8,745 bases of DNA from UBA8290 sp964230965 (GTDB lineage: Bacteria; Bacillota_I; Bacilli_A; Acholeplasmatales; Acholeplasmataceae), in contig CAXRJA010000092.1 in the NCBI GenBank assembly GCA_964230965.1, forward strand, positions 1-8,745, read 5' to 3'. The notes under the pieces were generated by a model. The model made no database searches. It saw only the letters and a list, made by a program, of their open reading frames with translations, and was not told the DNA's origin. The stretch's first letter is position 1, and every line of letters begins with the position of its first letter. The translations under genes and the position numbers were made by a program. Shown in pieces: positions 1 to 4,949 of this stretch.

Positions 1-18
1 ATATCATTATTTGCCATC

Positions 19-48
19 ATTTATGTTACAAATCCGTATAACATAAAT
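19..48. repeat. perfect 10-bp inverted repeat with 10-nt spacer
   Basis: The arms ATTTATGTTA (19-28) and TAACATAAAT (39-48) are exact reverse complements around a 10-nt spacer. Each arm contains TTATGTTA, close to the XerD half of known dif sites (Escherichia coli TTATGTTAAAT). However, dif arms point the other way across a 6-nt spacer, so this is not a standard dif site. It could be a binding site for the nearby tyrosine recombinase or a simple hairpin; its function is unknown. Confidence 0.55.
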
Positions 49-49
49 A

Positions 50-81
50 AGGTAAAGATCTAATTTAAATGGATCTTCCTT
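50..81. repeat. imperfect hairpin, possibly a terminator of a gene to the left
   Basis: AAGATC (55-60) pairs with GATCTT (72-77). The stem extends by AAGG (50-53 region) against CCTT with a two-base bulge. It overlaps the TAA at 61-63 and is followed by a T-rich stretch without a clean T-run. Rightward termination of a gene entering from the left is one possible role; the evidence is weak. Confidence 0.25.
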
Positions 82-113
82 TATAATTCTCTTATATTTT
101 ATCATTCTTGTTG

Positions 114-162
114 TAAACTTTGACGTTAGGATAAAAGTTTAACTGTTTTTTATCAAACTTTT
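114..162. repeat. reiterated AAACTTT motif in alternating orientation
   Basis: TAAACTTT (114-121) is the exact reverse complement of AAAGTTTA (134-141). AAAAGTTT (133-140) is in turn the reverse complement of AAACTTTT (155-162). A further AAAGTTTTG lies at 225-233. The same heptamer therefore appears four times within about 120 bp in alternating orientation. It could be a protein-binding array or a chance product of AT-rich DNA. Confidence 0.4.
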
Positions 163-244
163 GTCAGATTTTTGAAATCAAAATTCCTCTTTTTTATAGA
201 TGGTGCAAAATTCCCCAATTGTCGAAAGTTTTGTAAAAAACAAA

Positions 245-333
245 CAAATTTAGATACATCTTCAAAAAAGCACATTATAATTTCACGAATATGGTAACAT
301 CAAACCAAACTTAGACATTATTCTTCAAAAAAG
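245..333 (+). repeat. imperfect direct repeat around the recombinase promoter region
   Basis: Positions 245-270 and 306-333 align over their length with a few mismatches and a 2-nt gap. Both contain TTAGA near the start and end in the identical 12-mer TCTTCAAAAAAG (259-270 and 322-333). The second copy runs into the ribosome binding site of the recombinase, and the TATAAT hexamer lies between the copies. This arrangement could be an operator pair or a duplication; no function is established. Confidence 0.45.
276..281 (+). promoter_or_regulatory. possible -10 element for the recombinase gene
   Basis: A perfect TATAAT lies 61 bp upstream of the recombinase ATG. No good -35 hexamer is present at 16-18 nt spacing and there is no extended -10 TG, so the promoter call is tentative. 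It would give a leader of roughly 55 nt. Confidence 0.3.
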
Positions 334-337
334 GAGG
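331..337 (+). promoter_or_regulatory. strong ribosome binding site of the recombinase gene
   Basis: AAGGAGG is a full match to the anti-Shine-Dalgarno sequence and sits 5 nt before the ATG at 343. This fixes the start of the recombinase gene. Confidence 0.9.
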
Positions 338-342
338 TTATC

Positions 343-1230
343 ATGACGTTTAATGAAGCTGTTCCTAAGTTTTTAAACTATGTACGTGTGGTGCGTGCAG
401 AGGGAACCTATCAATACTACAAATCTCATGCGAAAACAATTCTTCTTTTTCTAAAAGATCATGAAGTTGAGGACACGACAATGGATACGTGTCTCGCGTT
501 TGTAGACTTTCAAAGATCTAGAAATCCAAAGCTTAAAAATAATACCATCAATAAATATATGATCACGGTAAAAGGTGTCTATAAGTTTGTCACCAATAGA
601 GCACTCCATTTTCCAAAGTTAAAAGAGTCTGTACCTGTAACGGACATCGTTCCGGATCATGTATATGCATCGATCTTAAGACATCTAGAATCGAAACTCC
701 ATCTTAAAACCTATCTTAGAAACTATGTCTTTATTAGACTCCTGCGTGATACGGGTGCAAGACTGAACGAGATGCTTCATATCGAACTACACAACATTGA
801 TCTTCATGAGAATGCCATCTATCTAGAAGTCACCAAAAACCATGAAGCACGGTATGTCTTGTTTACCAGAGAAACGGCTGAATATCTTAAAGACTATATC
901 CGGCAATGCGAGATCAAAGGACGACTTTTTATTGATTTTGTTACTGGTACACCGATGACCAAATCCGCAGTTCAAAACATGTTTTATAAAATTCGTACAA
1001 CACTTGGTATTAAAGAAAAAATAACGCCACATAAATGGCGTCATACATTTGCAACCCAGTACATGCGATCATCAGGCAATACCGAGATGTTAAGACTGTT
1101 TTTAGGACATAAGTCTCATAAGACCGTTCAGCGGTATATTCACTATAACAGACAAGACATATTTAAGGCATATCGTGCGTATGAAAAAGATCTTAAAAAT
1201 GCTTCAAATTTCAATCAAAAAAGAGGGTAA
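343..1230 (+). CDS. tyrosine recombinase (Xer/integrase family)
   Basis: This 295-residue protein has the length of XerC/XerD-type recombinases. An N-terminal SAM-like, core-DNA-binding region spans about residues 1-90, and the catalytic domain about 110-285. All expected catalytic positions can be read: Arg140 in TGARLNE, a beta-hairpin Lys165, His230 and Arg233 in HKWRH, His256 in LGH and the nucleophile Tyr265, nine residues after His256 as in XerD. It should cleave and rejoin DNA through a 3'-phosphotyrosine link. The start is fixed by AAGGAGG 5 nt upstream and the stop is TAA. It stands alone, converging on the tRNA array 59 bp away, with no excisionase or phage gene in view. It could be a chromosome-dimer resolvase, the integrase of an element lying to the left, or a phase-variation recombinase as known in some mycoplasmas; sequence alone does not decide. 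No clear rightward terminator is seen. Confidence 0.93.
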   Translation: MTFNEAVPKFLNYVRVVRAEGTYQYYKSHAKTILLFLKDHEVEDTTMDTCLAFVDFQRSRNPKLKNNTINKYMITVKGVYKFVTNRALHFPKLKESVPVTDIVPDHVYASILRHLESKLHLKTYLRNYVFIRLLRDTGARLNEMLHIELHNIDLHENAIYLEVTKNHEARYVLFTRETAEYLKDYIRQCEIKGRLFIDFVTGTPMTKSAVQNMFYKIRTTLGIKEKITPHKWRHTFATQYMRSSGNTEMLRLFLGHKSHKTVQRYIHYNRQDIFKAYRAYEKDLKNASNFNQKRG

Positions 1231-1252
1231 AGGACTTCTTACTTGGACAAAT

Positions 1253-1286
1253 AAAAAAACCCATAAAAACGGTCTTAAAATGGCTT
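1253..1286 (-). terminator. probable terminator of the tRNA array
   Basis: Read leftward, AAGCCAT (1286-1280) pairs with ATGGGTT (1264-1258) with one mismatch and a 15-nt loop, followed by a run of seven T (1259-1253). It begins 4 nt after the CCA end of tRNA-Phe. The stem is weak but the position and T-run fit an intrinsic terminator. Confidence 0.5.
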
Positions 1287-1289
1287 TGG

Positions 1290-1365
1290 TGGTGGCTCCG
1301 GGCAGAATCGAACTGCCGACACAAGGATTTTCAGTCCTTTGCTCTACCGACTGAGCTACAGAGCC
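1290..1365 (-). tRNA. tRNA-Phe (GAA)
   Basis: A 76-nt cloverleaf with acceptor 5' GGCTCTG, anticodon loop CTGAAAA (anticodon at 1330-1332), discriminator A and encoded CCA. It is the last gene of the array, 6 nt after tRNA-Asp. Its 3' end faces the 3' end of the recombinase gene. Confidence 0.97.
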
Positions 1366-1371
1366 TAATAA

Positions 1372-1447
1372 TGGCGGTCCGGACGGGATTTGAACCCGCG
1401 ATCTCCTGCGTGACAGGCAAGCATGTTAACCCCTACACCACCGGACC
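1372..1447 (-). tRNA. tRNA-Asp (GTC)
   Basis: 76 nt with a perfect 7-bp acceptor stem GGTCCGG/CCGGACC, anticodon loop CTGTCAC (anticodon at 1412-1414), discriminator G as expected for Asp, and encoded CCA. Confidence 0.97.
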
Positions 1448-1453
1448 GTTTTT

Positions 1454-1530
<77 letters not shown>

Positions 1531-1555
1531 ATATATAAAACTTATTATTAGACAA

Positions 1556-1646
1556 TGGCGGAGGAAGAGGGATTCGAACCCCCGCGCCTTTTACAGCCTG
1601 TCGGTTTTCAAGACCGATCCCTTCAGCCAGACTTGGGTATTCCTCC
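1556..1646 (-). tRNA. tRNA-Ser (TGA)
   Basis: 91 nt with a long variable arm, acceptor GGAGGAA/TTCCTCC, anticodon loop CTTGAAA (anticodon at 1608-1610), discriminator G and encoded CCA. The length and variable arm identify a class II serine tRNA. Confidence 0.97.
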
Positions 1647-1668
1647 ATACGATACAAACAATAAATAG

Positions 1669-1745
1669 TGGTGGACCCGGTAGGACTCGAACCTACGGCC
1701 GACCGGTTATGAGCCGGTAGCTCTAACCACCTGAGCTACGGGTCC
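1669..1745 (-). tRNA. tRNA-Ile2 (CAT, lysidine type)
   Basis: 77 nt with acceptor GGACCCG/CGGGTCC, anticodon loop CTCATAA (anticodon at 1709-1711), discriminator A and CCA. The CAT anticodon alone would suggest Met. The GGACC acceptor and the GGCTCATAACC anticodon arm match the minor isoleucine tRNA of Bacillus and mollicutes, which needs TilS to convert C34 to lysidine. Its place in the order Ala-Met-Ile-Ser agrees. Confidence 0.85.
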
Positions 1746-1749
1746 AAAG

Positions 1750-1826
1750 TGGTAGCGGCGGGGGGAATCGAACCCTCGACCTCACGGGTATGAACCGTGC
1801 ACTCTATCCGGCTGAGCTACGCCGCC
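1750..1826 (-). tRNA. elongator tRNA-Met (CAT)
   Basis: 77 nt with acceptor GGCGGCG/CGCCGCT (G1-T72 wobble), anticodon loop TTCATAC (anticodon at 1790-1792), discriminator A and CCA. The acceptor and anticodon arm resemble the Bacillus elongator Met tRNA, which also has a G-U first pair. It lacks the initiator features seen in the gene at 1454-1530. Confidence 0.9.
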
Positions 1827-1839
1827 AAATCTGGTATTA

Positions 1840-1867
1840 TTTGTTTTTAACTCAGTCATAAAACAAA
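1840..1867. repeat. 8-bp inverted repeat in the Met-Ala spacer
   Basis: TTTGTTTT (1840-1847) and AAAACAAA (1860-1867) are perfect reverse complements around 12 nt. They lie in the 53-nt spacer between tRNA-Ala and tRNA-Met, one of the longest in the array. The pairing is weak; it could mark a processing site or nothing. Confidence 0.35.
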
Positions 1868-1879
1868 GATGCGTGAATT

Positions 1880-1955
1880 TGGTGGAGCCTAGGGGGCTCG
1901 AACCCCTGACCTCCTGCGTGCAAAGCAGGCGCTCTCCCAGCTGAGCTAAGGCCCC
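1880..1955 (-). tRNA. tRNA-Ala (TGC)
   Basis: 76 nt with acceptor GGGGCCT/AGGCTCC. The third pair is G3-T70, the universal alanine identity element. Anticodon loop TTTGCAC (anticodon at 1920-1922), discriminator A, encoded CCA. Confidence 0.97.
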
Positions 1956-1973
1956 AAAAATATATTATTCAAG

Positions 1974-2061
1974 TGGTACCTCGAGCCGGACGTGAACCGG
2001 CACGGATTCATCATCCATGGGATTTTAAGTCCCACGTGTCTACCATTTCCACCATCGAGGC
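1974..2061 (-). tRNA. tRNA-Leu (TAA)
   Basis: 88 nt with a long variable arm, acceptor GCCTCGA/TCGAGGT (G1-T72 wobble), anticodon loop CTTAAAA (anticodon at 2025-2027), discriminator A and CCA. The D-arm and variable arm resemble Bacillus tRNA-Leu(UAA). Confidence 0.95.
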
Positions 2062-2068
2062 AAATAAG

Positions 2069-2144
2069 TGGGGTCCCGTAAAGGACTCGAACCTTTGACA
2101 CCTTGATTAAAAGTCAAGTGCTCTACCACCTGAGCTAACGGGAC
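2069..2144 (-). tRNA. tRNA-Lys (TTT) with unusual C discriminator
   Basis: 76 nt with a perfect acceptor stem GTCCCGT/ACGGGAC, anticodon loop CTTTTAA (anticodon at 2109-2111) and encoded CCA. The 3' end reads GGGACCCCA, so base 73 is C. Well-studied bacterial lysine tRNAs carry A73. The T8-A9 and D-arm spacing fixes the acceptor register, so this is not a shift. Confidence 0.95.
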
Positions 2145-2153
2145 ATAAAAACG

Positions 2154-2229
2154 TGGTGCCGAAAGCAGGACTTGAACCCGCAACCTACTGATTACAAATC
2201 AGTTGCTCTACCAATTGAGCTATTTCGGC
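2154..2229 (-). tRNA. tRNA-Thr (TGT)
   Basis: 76 nt with perfect acceptor GCCGAAA/TTTCGGC, anticodon loop TTTGTAA (anticodon at 2194-2196), discriminator A and CCA. Confidence 0.97.
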
Positions 2230-2233
2230 TTAA

Positions 2234-2309
2234 TGGTGGGAGATAACGGGCTCGAACCGCTGACCCCCTGCTTGTAAGGCAGGTGCTCTCCCAACTGAGC
2301 TAATCTCCC
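2234..2309 (-). tRNA. tRNA-Val (TAC)
   Basis: 76 nt with perfect acceptor GGGAGAT/ATCTCCC, anticodon loop CTTACAA (anticodon at 2274-2276), discriminator A and CCA. From here leftward the gene order matches the start of the large Bacillus cluster. Confidence 0.97.
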
Positions 2310-2353
2310 ATTAAACAACCGACATGTTAAGACAGGTGGTTGATGAAAATAAG

Positions 2354-2430
<77 letters not shown>

Positions 2431-2461
2431 CATTCATGAAAAAATACACAAGTGCTTAAAC

Positions 2462-2491
2462 ATTGTATCACTTATTTAAGGCGATTGTCAA
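2462..2491 (-). promoter_or_regulatory. strong sigma-A promoter inside the tRNA array
   Basis: Read leftward, a consensus -35 TTGACA (2491-2486) is followed after 18 nt by TACAAT (2467-2462), preceded by TGA as an extended -10. Transcription would start near 2455, about 25 nt before tRNA-Ile(GAU), and could drive the 12 genes Ile to Phe independently of tRNA-Tyr. The palindrome CATGTACATG (2492-2501) directly abuts the -35 and might be an operator, but palindromes of this length are common by chance. Confidence 0.8.
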
Positions 2492-2520
2492 CATGTACAT
2501 GCACCTGTGAAACATCAAGA

Positions 2521-2604
2521 TGGTGGAGGGGGGCAGATTCGAACTGCCGAACCCTAAGGAAGAGATTTACAGTCTCCCGCGTTTAGCCACTTCGCTACCC
2601 CTCC
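2521..2604 (-). tRNA. tRNA-Tyr (GTA)
   Basis: 84 nt with a long variable arm, acceptor GGAGGGG/CCCCTCC, anticodon loop CTGTAAA (anticodon at 2568-2570), discriminator A and encoded CCA. It is separated from the next tRNA by a 90-nt gap that holds a second promoter. No T-run terminator is visible after it, so read-through into the rest of the array is likely. Confidence 0.97.
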
Positions 2605-2623
2605 AAAATCGGCTTGCTTATCT

Positions 2624-2652
2624 ATTCTATAAGAAAATAATTAAAAATGCAA
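2624..2652 (-). promoter_or_regulatory. promoter of the tRNA-Tyr transcript
   Basis: Read leftward, TTGCAT (2652-2647) and TAGAAT (2629-2624) are separated by exactly 17 nt. The start would fall near 2617, about 12 nt before tRNA-Tyr. A and T tracts upstream of the -35 (about 2655-2675) resemble an UP element, as common for stable-RNA promoters. Confidence 0.75.
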
Positions 2653-2660
2653 CCATTTTT
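2643..2660 (-). terminator. possible terminator after parB, overlapping the tRNA-Tyr -35
   Basis: AAAAATG and CATTTTT form a perfect 7-bp stem with a 4-nt loop, 22 nt after the parB stop. The T-run is part of the stem itself, so the hairpin is symmetric and weak. It contains the -35 hexamer of the tRNA-Tyr promoter. It is the only terminator-like structure between parB and the tRNA array. Confidence 0.4.
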
Positions 2661-2681
2661 ATTTTAAAATCTTACAGGATC

Positions 2682-3491
2682 TTAACCTTTATGTTTGTTG
2701 AGAATATCAATCACGGTTTGTATCTTTAGATCATCGCCTGATAAGGTGATTTTTCCTTCTTGGTAAACGGCTTTTAATTGATATTTATCTTCGATATCTT
2801 TTAAGTGTTTTGTTTCTGTTTTAGAACCAGACACAGGTTTTTCTTTTAACTGTTGAATCAGTGATTCTAATTGACGCACACTGAGTGCTTGATGAATGAC
2901 TTTTTTCGCAAGTCTTAAGGCATCTTTTTCACTAAGTTTTGATAACGCTCTTGCGTGACCCATGGAAAGTTTGTGATGTTCTACTAAGATTTGGATATCT
3001 TGATGCAGTTTTAATAGTCCAAGCATATTCACGATATGACTTCTAGATTTTCCAACTTTTAACGCAAGTTCGTGATGTTTATATTTCTTTTCTTTTATGA
3101 TCGCATCATAAGCGCGTGCTTCTTCAAGTGGGTTTAAATCTTCTCGTTGAATATTTTCAATGAGCGCAAGCTCATCAATCTTTTTATCTTCATACCCTCT
3201 TATGACAGCGGGAATCGTTTTATAATTGAGTGTTTTATACGCACGATAACGTCTTTCACCCGAAATAATCATATAGTAATCTTTTACAGGCTTTAAGACG
3301 ATGGGTTGAATAAGACCGTGCTGAGAAATGGAAATCGCAAGTGCTTCTATCTGGTCATCATTAAAATACTGTCTTGGTTGATTCGGATTTGGTTTGATTT
3401 TTGAAAGTGATACTTCTTCTATGAGTTCGCCTTCAATATCAGATTCAACTTGATGTTCTTCAAGTAAATCTTTAAACTTTTTGGGTTGCAT
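2682..3491 (-). CDS. parB: chromosome partitioning protein ParB (Spo0J)
   Basis: This 269-residue protein belongs to the ParB/Spo0J family, which binds centromere-like parS sites, acts as a CTP-dependent DNA clamp and stimulates ParA. The N-terminal domain shows NPNQPR (35-40), the nucleotide-binding GERRYRA (78-84) and ENIQRED (112-118). A central helix-turn-helix lies at about 138-160, followed by SMGHARAL (176-183) and SVRQLE (204-209), with a short dimerisation region at the C-terminus. The length fits the family. The start overlaps the end of parA by 20 nt. Its ribosome binding site AAGGAG (3510-3505) lies 13 nt before the ATG, looser than usual, and no other in-frame start is nearby, so coupling to parA translation is likely. 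It is the last gene of the operon; the TAA is followed by a weak hairpin and the tRNA promoter. No full parS site was found in the window. Confidence 0.96.
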   Translation of the reverse strand: MQPKKFKDLLEEHQVESDIEGELIEEVSLSKIKPNPNQPRQYFNDDQIEALAISISQHGLIQPIVLKPVKDYYMIISGERRYRAYKTLNYKTIPAVIRGYEDKKIDELALIENIQREDLNPLEEARAYDAIIKEKKYKHHELALKVGKSRSHIVNMLGLLKLHQDIQILVEHHKLSMGHARALSKLSEKDALRLAKKVIHQALSVRQLESLIQQLKEKPVSGSKTETKHLKDIEDKYQLKAVYQEGKITLSGDDLKIQTVIDILNKHKG

Positions 3492-4260
3492 TACGTTTAA
3501 TAATCTCCTTTGCTAAGGATTTATAAAGCTTAGATGCGACAGACTTTGGTGCATATTTTGTTACTGGTACACCATAGGTAGGTGCATTTTGTACCGCAAC
3601 ATTGGTTGTAATAATGGTGTCAAAGACACCATCTTGAAAATATTCTTTTAGTTCGTGCACAATTTGCCAACCTGCTTTTGAACGTTTATCTAACATGGTA
3701 ATTAGAACACCTTCAATCGAGAGTTGATATTGGTTCACTTTTAAGTTTTTTTGCACACTATGTACTGTATTTAAAAGTTGTGTTAACCCATCAATAGCAA
3801 GATATTGACATTGAACAGGGACTAAGACGGAATCCGATGCATGCAGTGCAGATAATGTTAAAAACCCTAGTGATGGTGGGCAATCAATCAAGATATAATC
3901 ATAATCGTTTTTGATTTCTTCGATGCGTTGTCTTAAGATATACATTTCATCTAGGCCTGCTACGCGTACTTTCATGCCTAAATGAGAAAGTTCAATGGTT
4001 GTTGGAATAATATCGAGACTTATATCTTTGATATGAACGGCTGATTTTTTAATGCTTGCCTCTCCGATGACCACTTTTTCAATCGTATATTTCAGTGATT
4101 GTCTGTGAATCCCTAGTGAGGTGGTGGTGGATGCTTGTGGATCATAATCAATGAGTAAGACTTTTTTATGCATTGCAGCAATCGATGCTGAAAGATTGAC
4201 ACTCGTTGTTGTCTTTCCCACACCACCTTTTTGATTTGCGATTGCAATGACTTTACCCAT
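3472..4260 (-). CDS. parA: chromosome partitioning ATPase ParA (Soj)
   Basis: This 262-residue P-loop ATPase has the size and motifs of chromosomal Soj/ParA proteins, which lack the N-terminal DNA-binding extension of some plasmid ParAs. The deviant Walker A KGGVGKTT (11-18) contains the signature lysine, followed by DYDPQ (38-42) and the Walker B-like DCPPS (126-130). The basic stretch DKRSK (191-195) sits where Soj binds DNA non-specifically. In the cell it forms ATP dimers on the nucleoid and works with ParB to separate origins and, in Bacillus, to regulate DnaA. The ATG lies 2 nt after the rsmG stop. Its ribosome binding site AAAGGA (4274-4269), 8 nt upstream, lies within the last codons of rsmG, and the gene overlaps parB downstream, so the genes are almost certainly co-transcribed. 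Confidence 0.97.
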   Translation of the reverse strand: MGKVIAIANQKGGVGKTTTSVNLSASIAAMHKKVLLIDYDPQASTTTSLGIHRQSLKYTIEKVVIGEASIKKSAVHIKDISLDIIPTTIELSHLGMKVRVAGLDEMYILRQRIEEIKNDYDYILIDCPPSLGFLTLSALHASDSVLVPVQCQYLAIDGLTQLLNTVHSVQKNLKVNQYQLSIEGVLITMLDKRSKAGWQIVHELKEYFQDGVFDTIITTNVAVQNAPTYGVPVTKYAPKSVASKLYKSLAKEIIKRNATQKV

Positions 4261-4262
4261 GC

Positions 4263-4949
4263 TTATAATCCTTTATTTAATATCGTTGCATAGGCTCTTG
4301 GATAACCCATGACATGTTTTTGTTTTTTAAATACCATGATACTACGTTTCCCATAATTTAATGGAAGGTCATAATCATATCTTTTATACCTTGTTGTTTT
4401 GAGTATTTTAAGTGCGTTCATGATGTTTTCAGATGAGATTTGTTGTGGGGTTACATATAAATAAAGATACCCACCTTCTTTTAACATCGGAATAGAAAGT
4501 TCAAGAAGTGTTGCCATATTGGCAGTAGCTCTAGAAACAATGACATCATAATGATTGAGATGTGACAGCGCGTGATGTTCTGCTCTATTATGAATACATA
4601 TCACATTGTTTAATTGAAGCATTTCTGTAACATGTTTTAAATACTGAATCTTTTTTAAGTTACTGTCTAAAAGAGAGATGTTTAAATTGGGTCTTAAAAT
4701 TTTGAGTGGTAAGCCCGGGTAGCCTGGTCCCGTCCCAATATCTAACATGTTTAGATTATCATATAATGATACGTCTTTTAAGATCCAAAAACTATCAATA
4801 AAATGTTTGACGATAACATCCACTTCTTCAGTAATCGATGTTAAATTGGTATGACTGTTATAATCAAGCATCTTTTGATAGAGCGTTTGAAATAGCTTAA
4901 GGTTGTCATCATTTATTTCAACAGGGGATAACGTTTTAAGTTGCATCAT
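4263..4949 (-). CDS. rsmG: 16S rRNA (guanine527-N7)-methyltransferase RsmG (GidB)
   Basis: A 228-residue class I SAM-dependent methyltransferase. RsmG methylates G527 of 16S rRNA (E. coli numbering) in the 530 loop; its loss gives low-level streptomycin resistance in several bacteria. Visible signatures are NLTSI (35-39), KHFIDS (48-53), the SAM-binding glycine motif DIGTGPGYPG (70-79) and SRA (139-141), with a basic YPR near the C-terminus. The start is ATGATG. The first ATG overlaps the mnmG TGA as ATGA, and no Shine-Dalgarno-like sequence precedes it, so initiation probably depends on ribosomes finishing mnmG. The second ATG, 3 nt further, is an equally possible start. The position between mnmG and parA is the classic gidA-gidB-soj order. 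Confidence 0.96.
   Translation of the reverse strand: MMQLKTLSPVEINDDNLKLFQTLYQKMLDYNSHTNLTSITEEVDVIVKHFIDSFWILKDVSLYDNLNMLDIGTGPGYPGLPLKILRPNLNISLLDSNLKKIQYLKHVTEMLQLNNVICIHNRAEHHALSHLNHYDVIVSRATANMATLLELSIPMLKEGGYLYLYVTPQQISSENIMNALKILKTTRYKRYDYDLPLNYGKRSIMVFKKQKHVMGYPRAYATILNKGL

Larger units (their letters stand above)
1..342. other. AT-rich intergenic leader, no convincing gene
   Basis: No reading frame of useful length with a ribosome binding site is seen on either strand. Frame 1 is open from the window edge to a TAA at 61-63 and could be the last 20 codons of a gene entering from the left, but that is too short to judge. The stretch holds several short inverted repeats (19-48, 50-81, 114-141, 134-162, 170-183), an imperfect direct repeat (245-270 and 306-333), a TATAAT hexamer at 276-281 and the ribosome binding site of the recombinase at 331-337. 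Confidence 0.7.

Noticed and set aside
19..48. Standard chromosomal dif site
   Set aside because: The arms contain TTATGTTA, but the inverted orientation and 10-nt spacer differ from the 11-6-11 layout of dif.
1..63. 3' end of a gene entering from the left edge (20 codons, then TAA)
   Set aside because: Too short to recognise, and all three frames are briefly open; it overlaps the inverted repeats. Mentioned only in the leader entry.
8..105. Leftward 32-codon frame beginning at an ATG near 103-105
   Set aside because: No ribosome binding site, no recognisable sequence, and it runs through the inverted repeats; probably chance in AT-rich DNA.
823..1044. Leftward frame inside the recombinase gene, and rightward frames at 5106-5309 and 6357-6578 inside mnmG
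   Set aside because: They are shadows of well-supported genes with no start signal or family resemblance.
2499..2514. Possible parS site near the par genes
   Set aside because: GTGAAACA at 2507-2514 matches one half of the Bacillus-type parS palindrome, but the other half matches at only one of eight positions.
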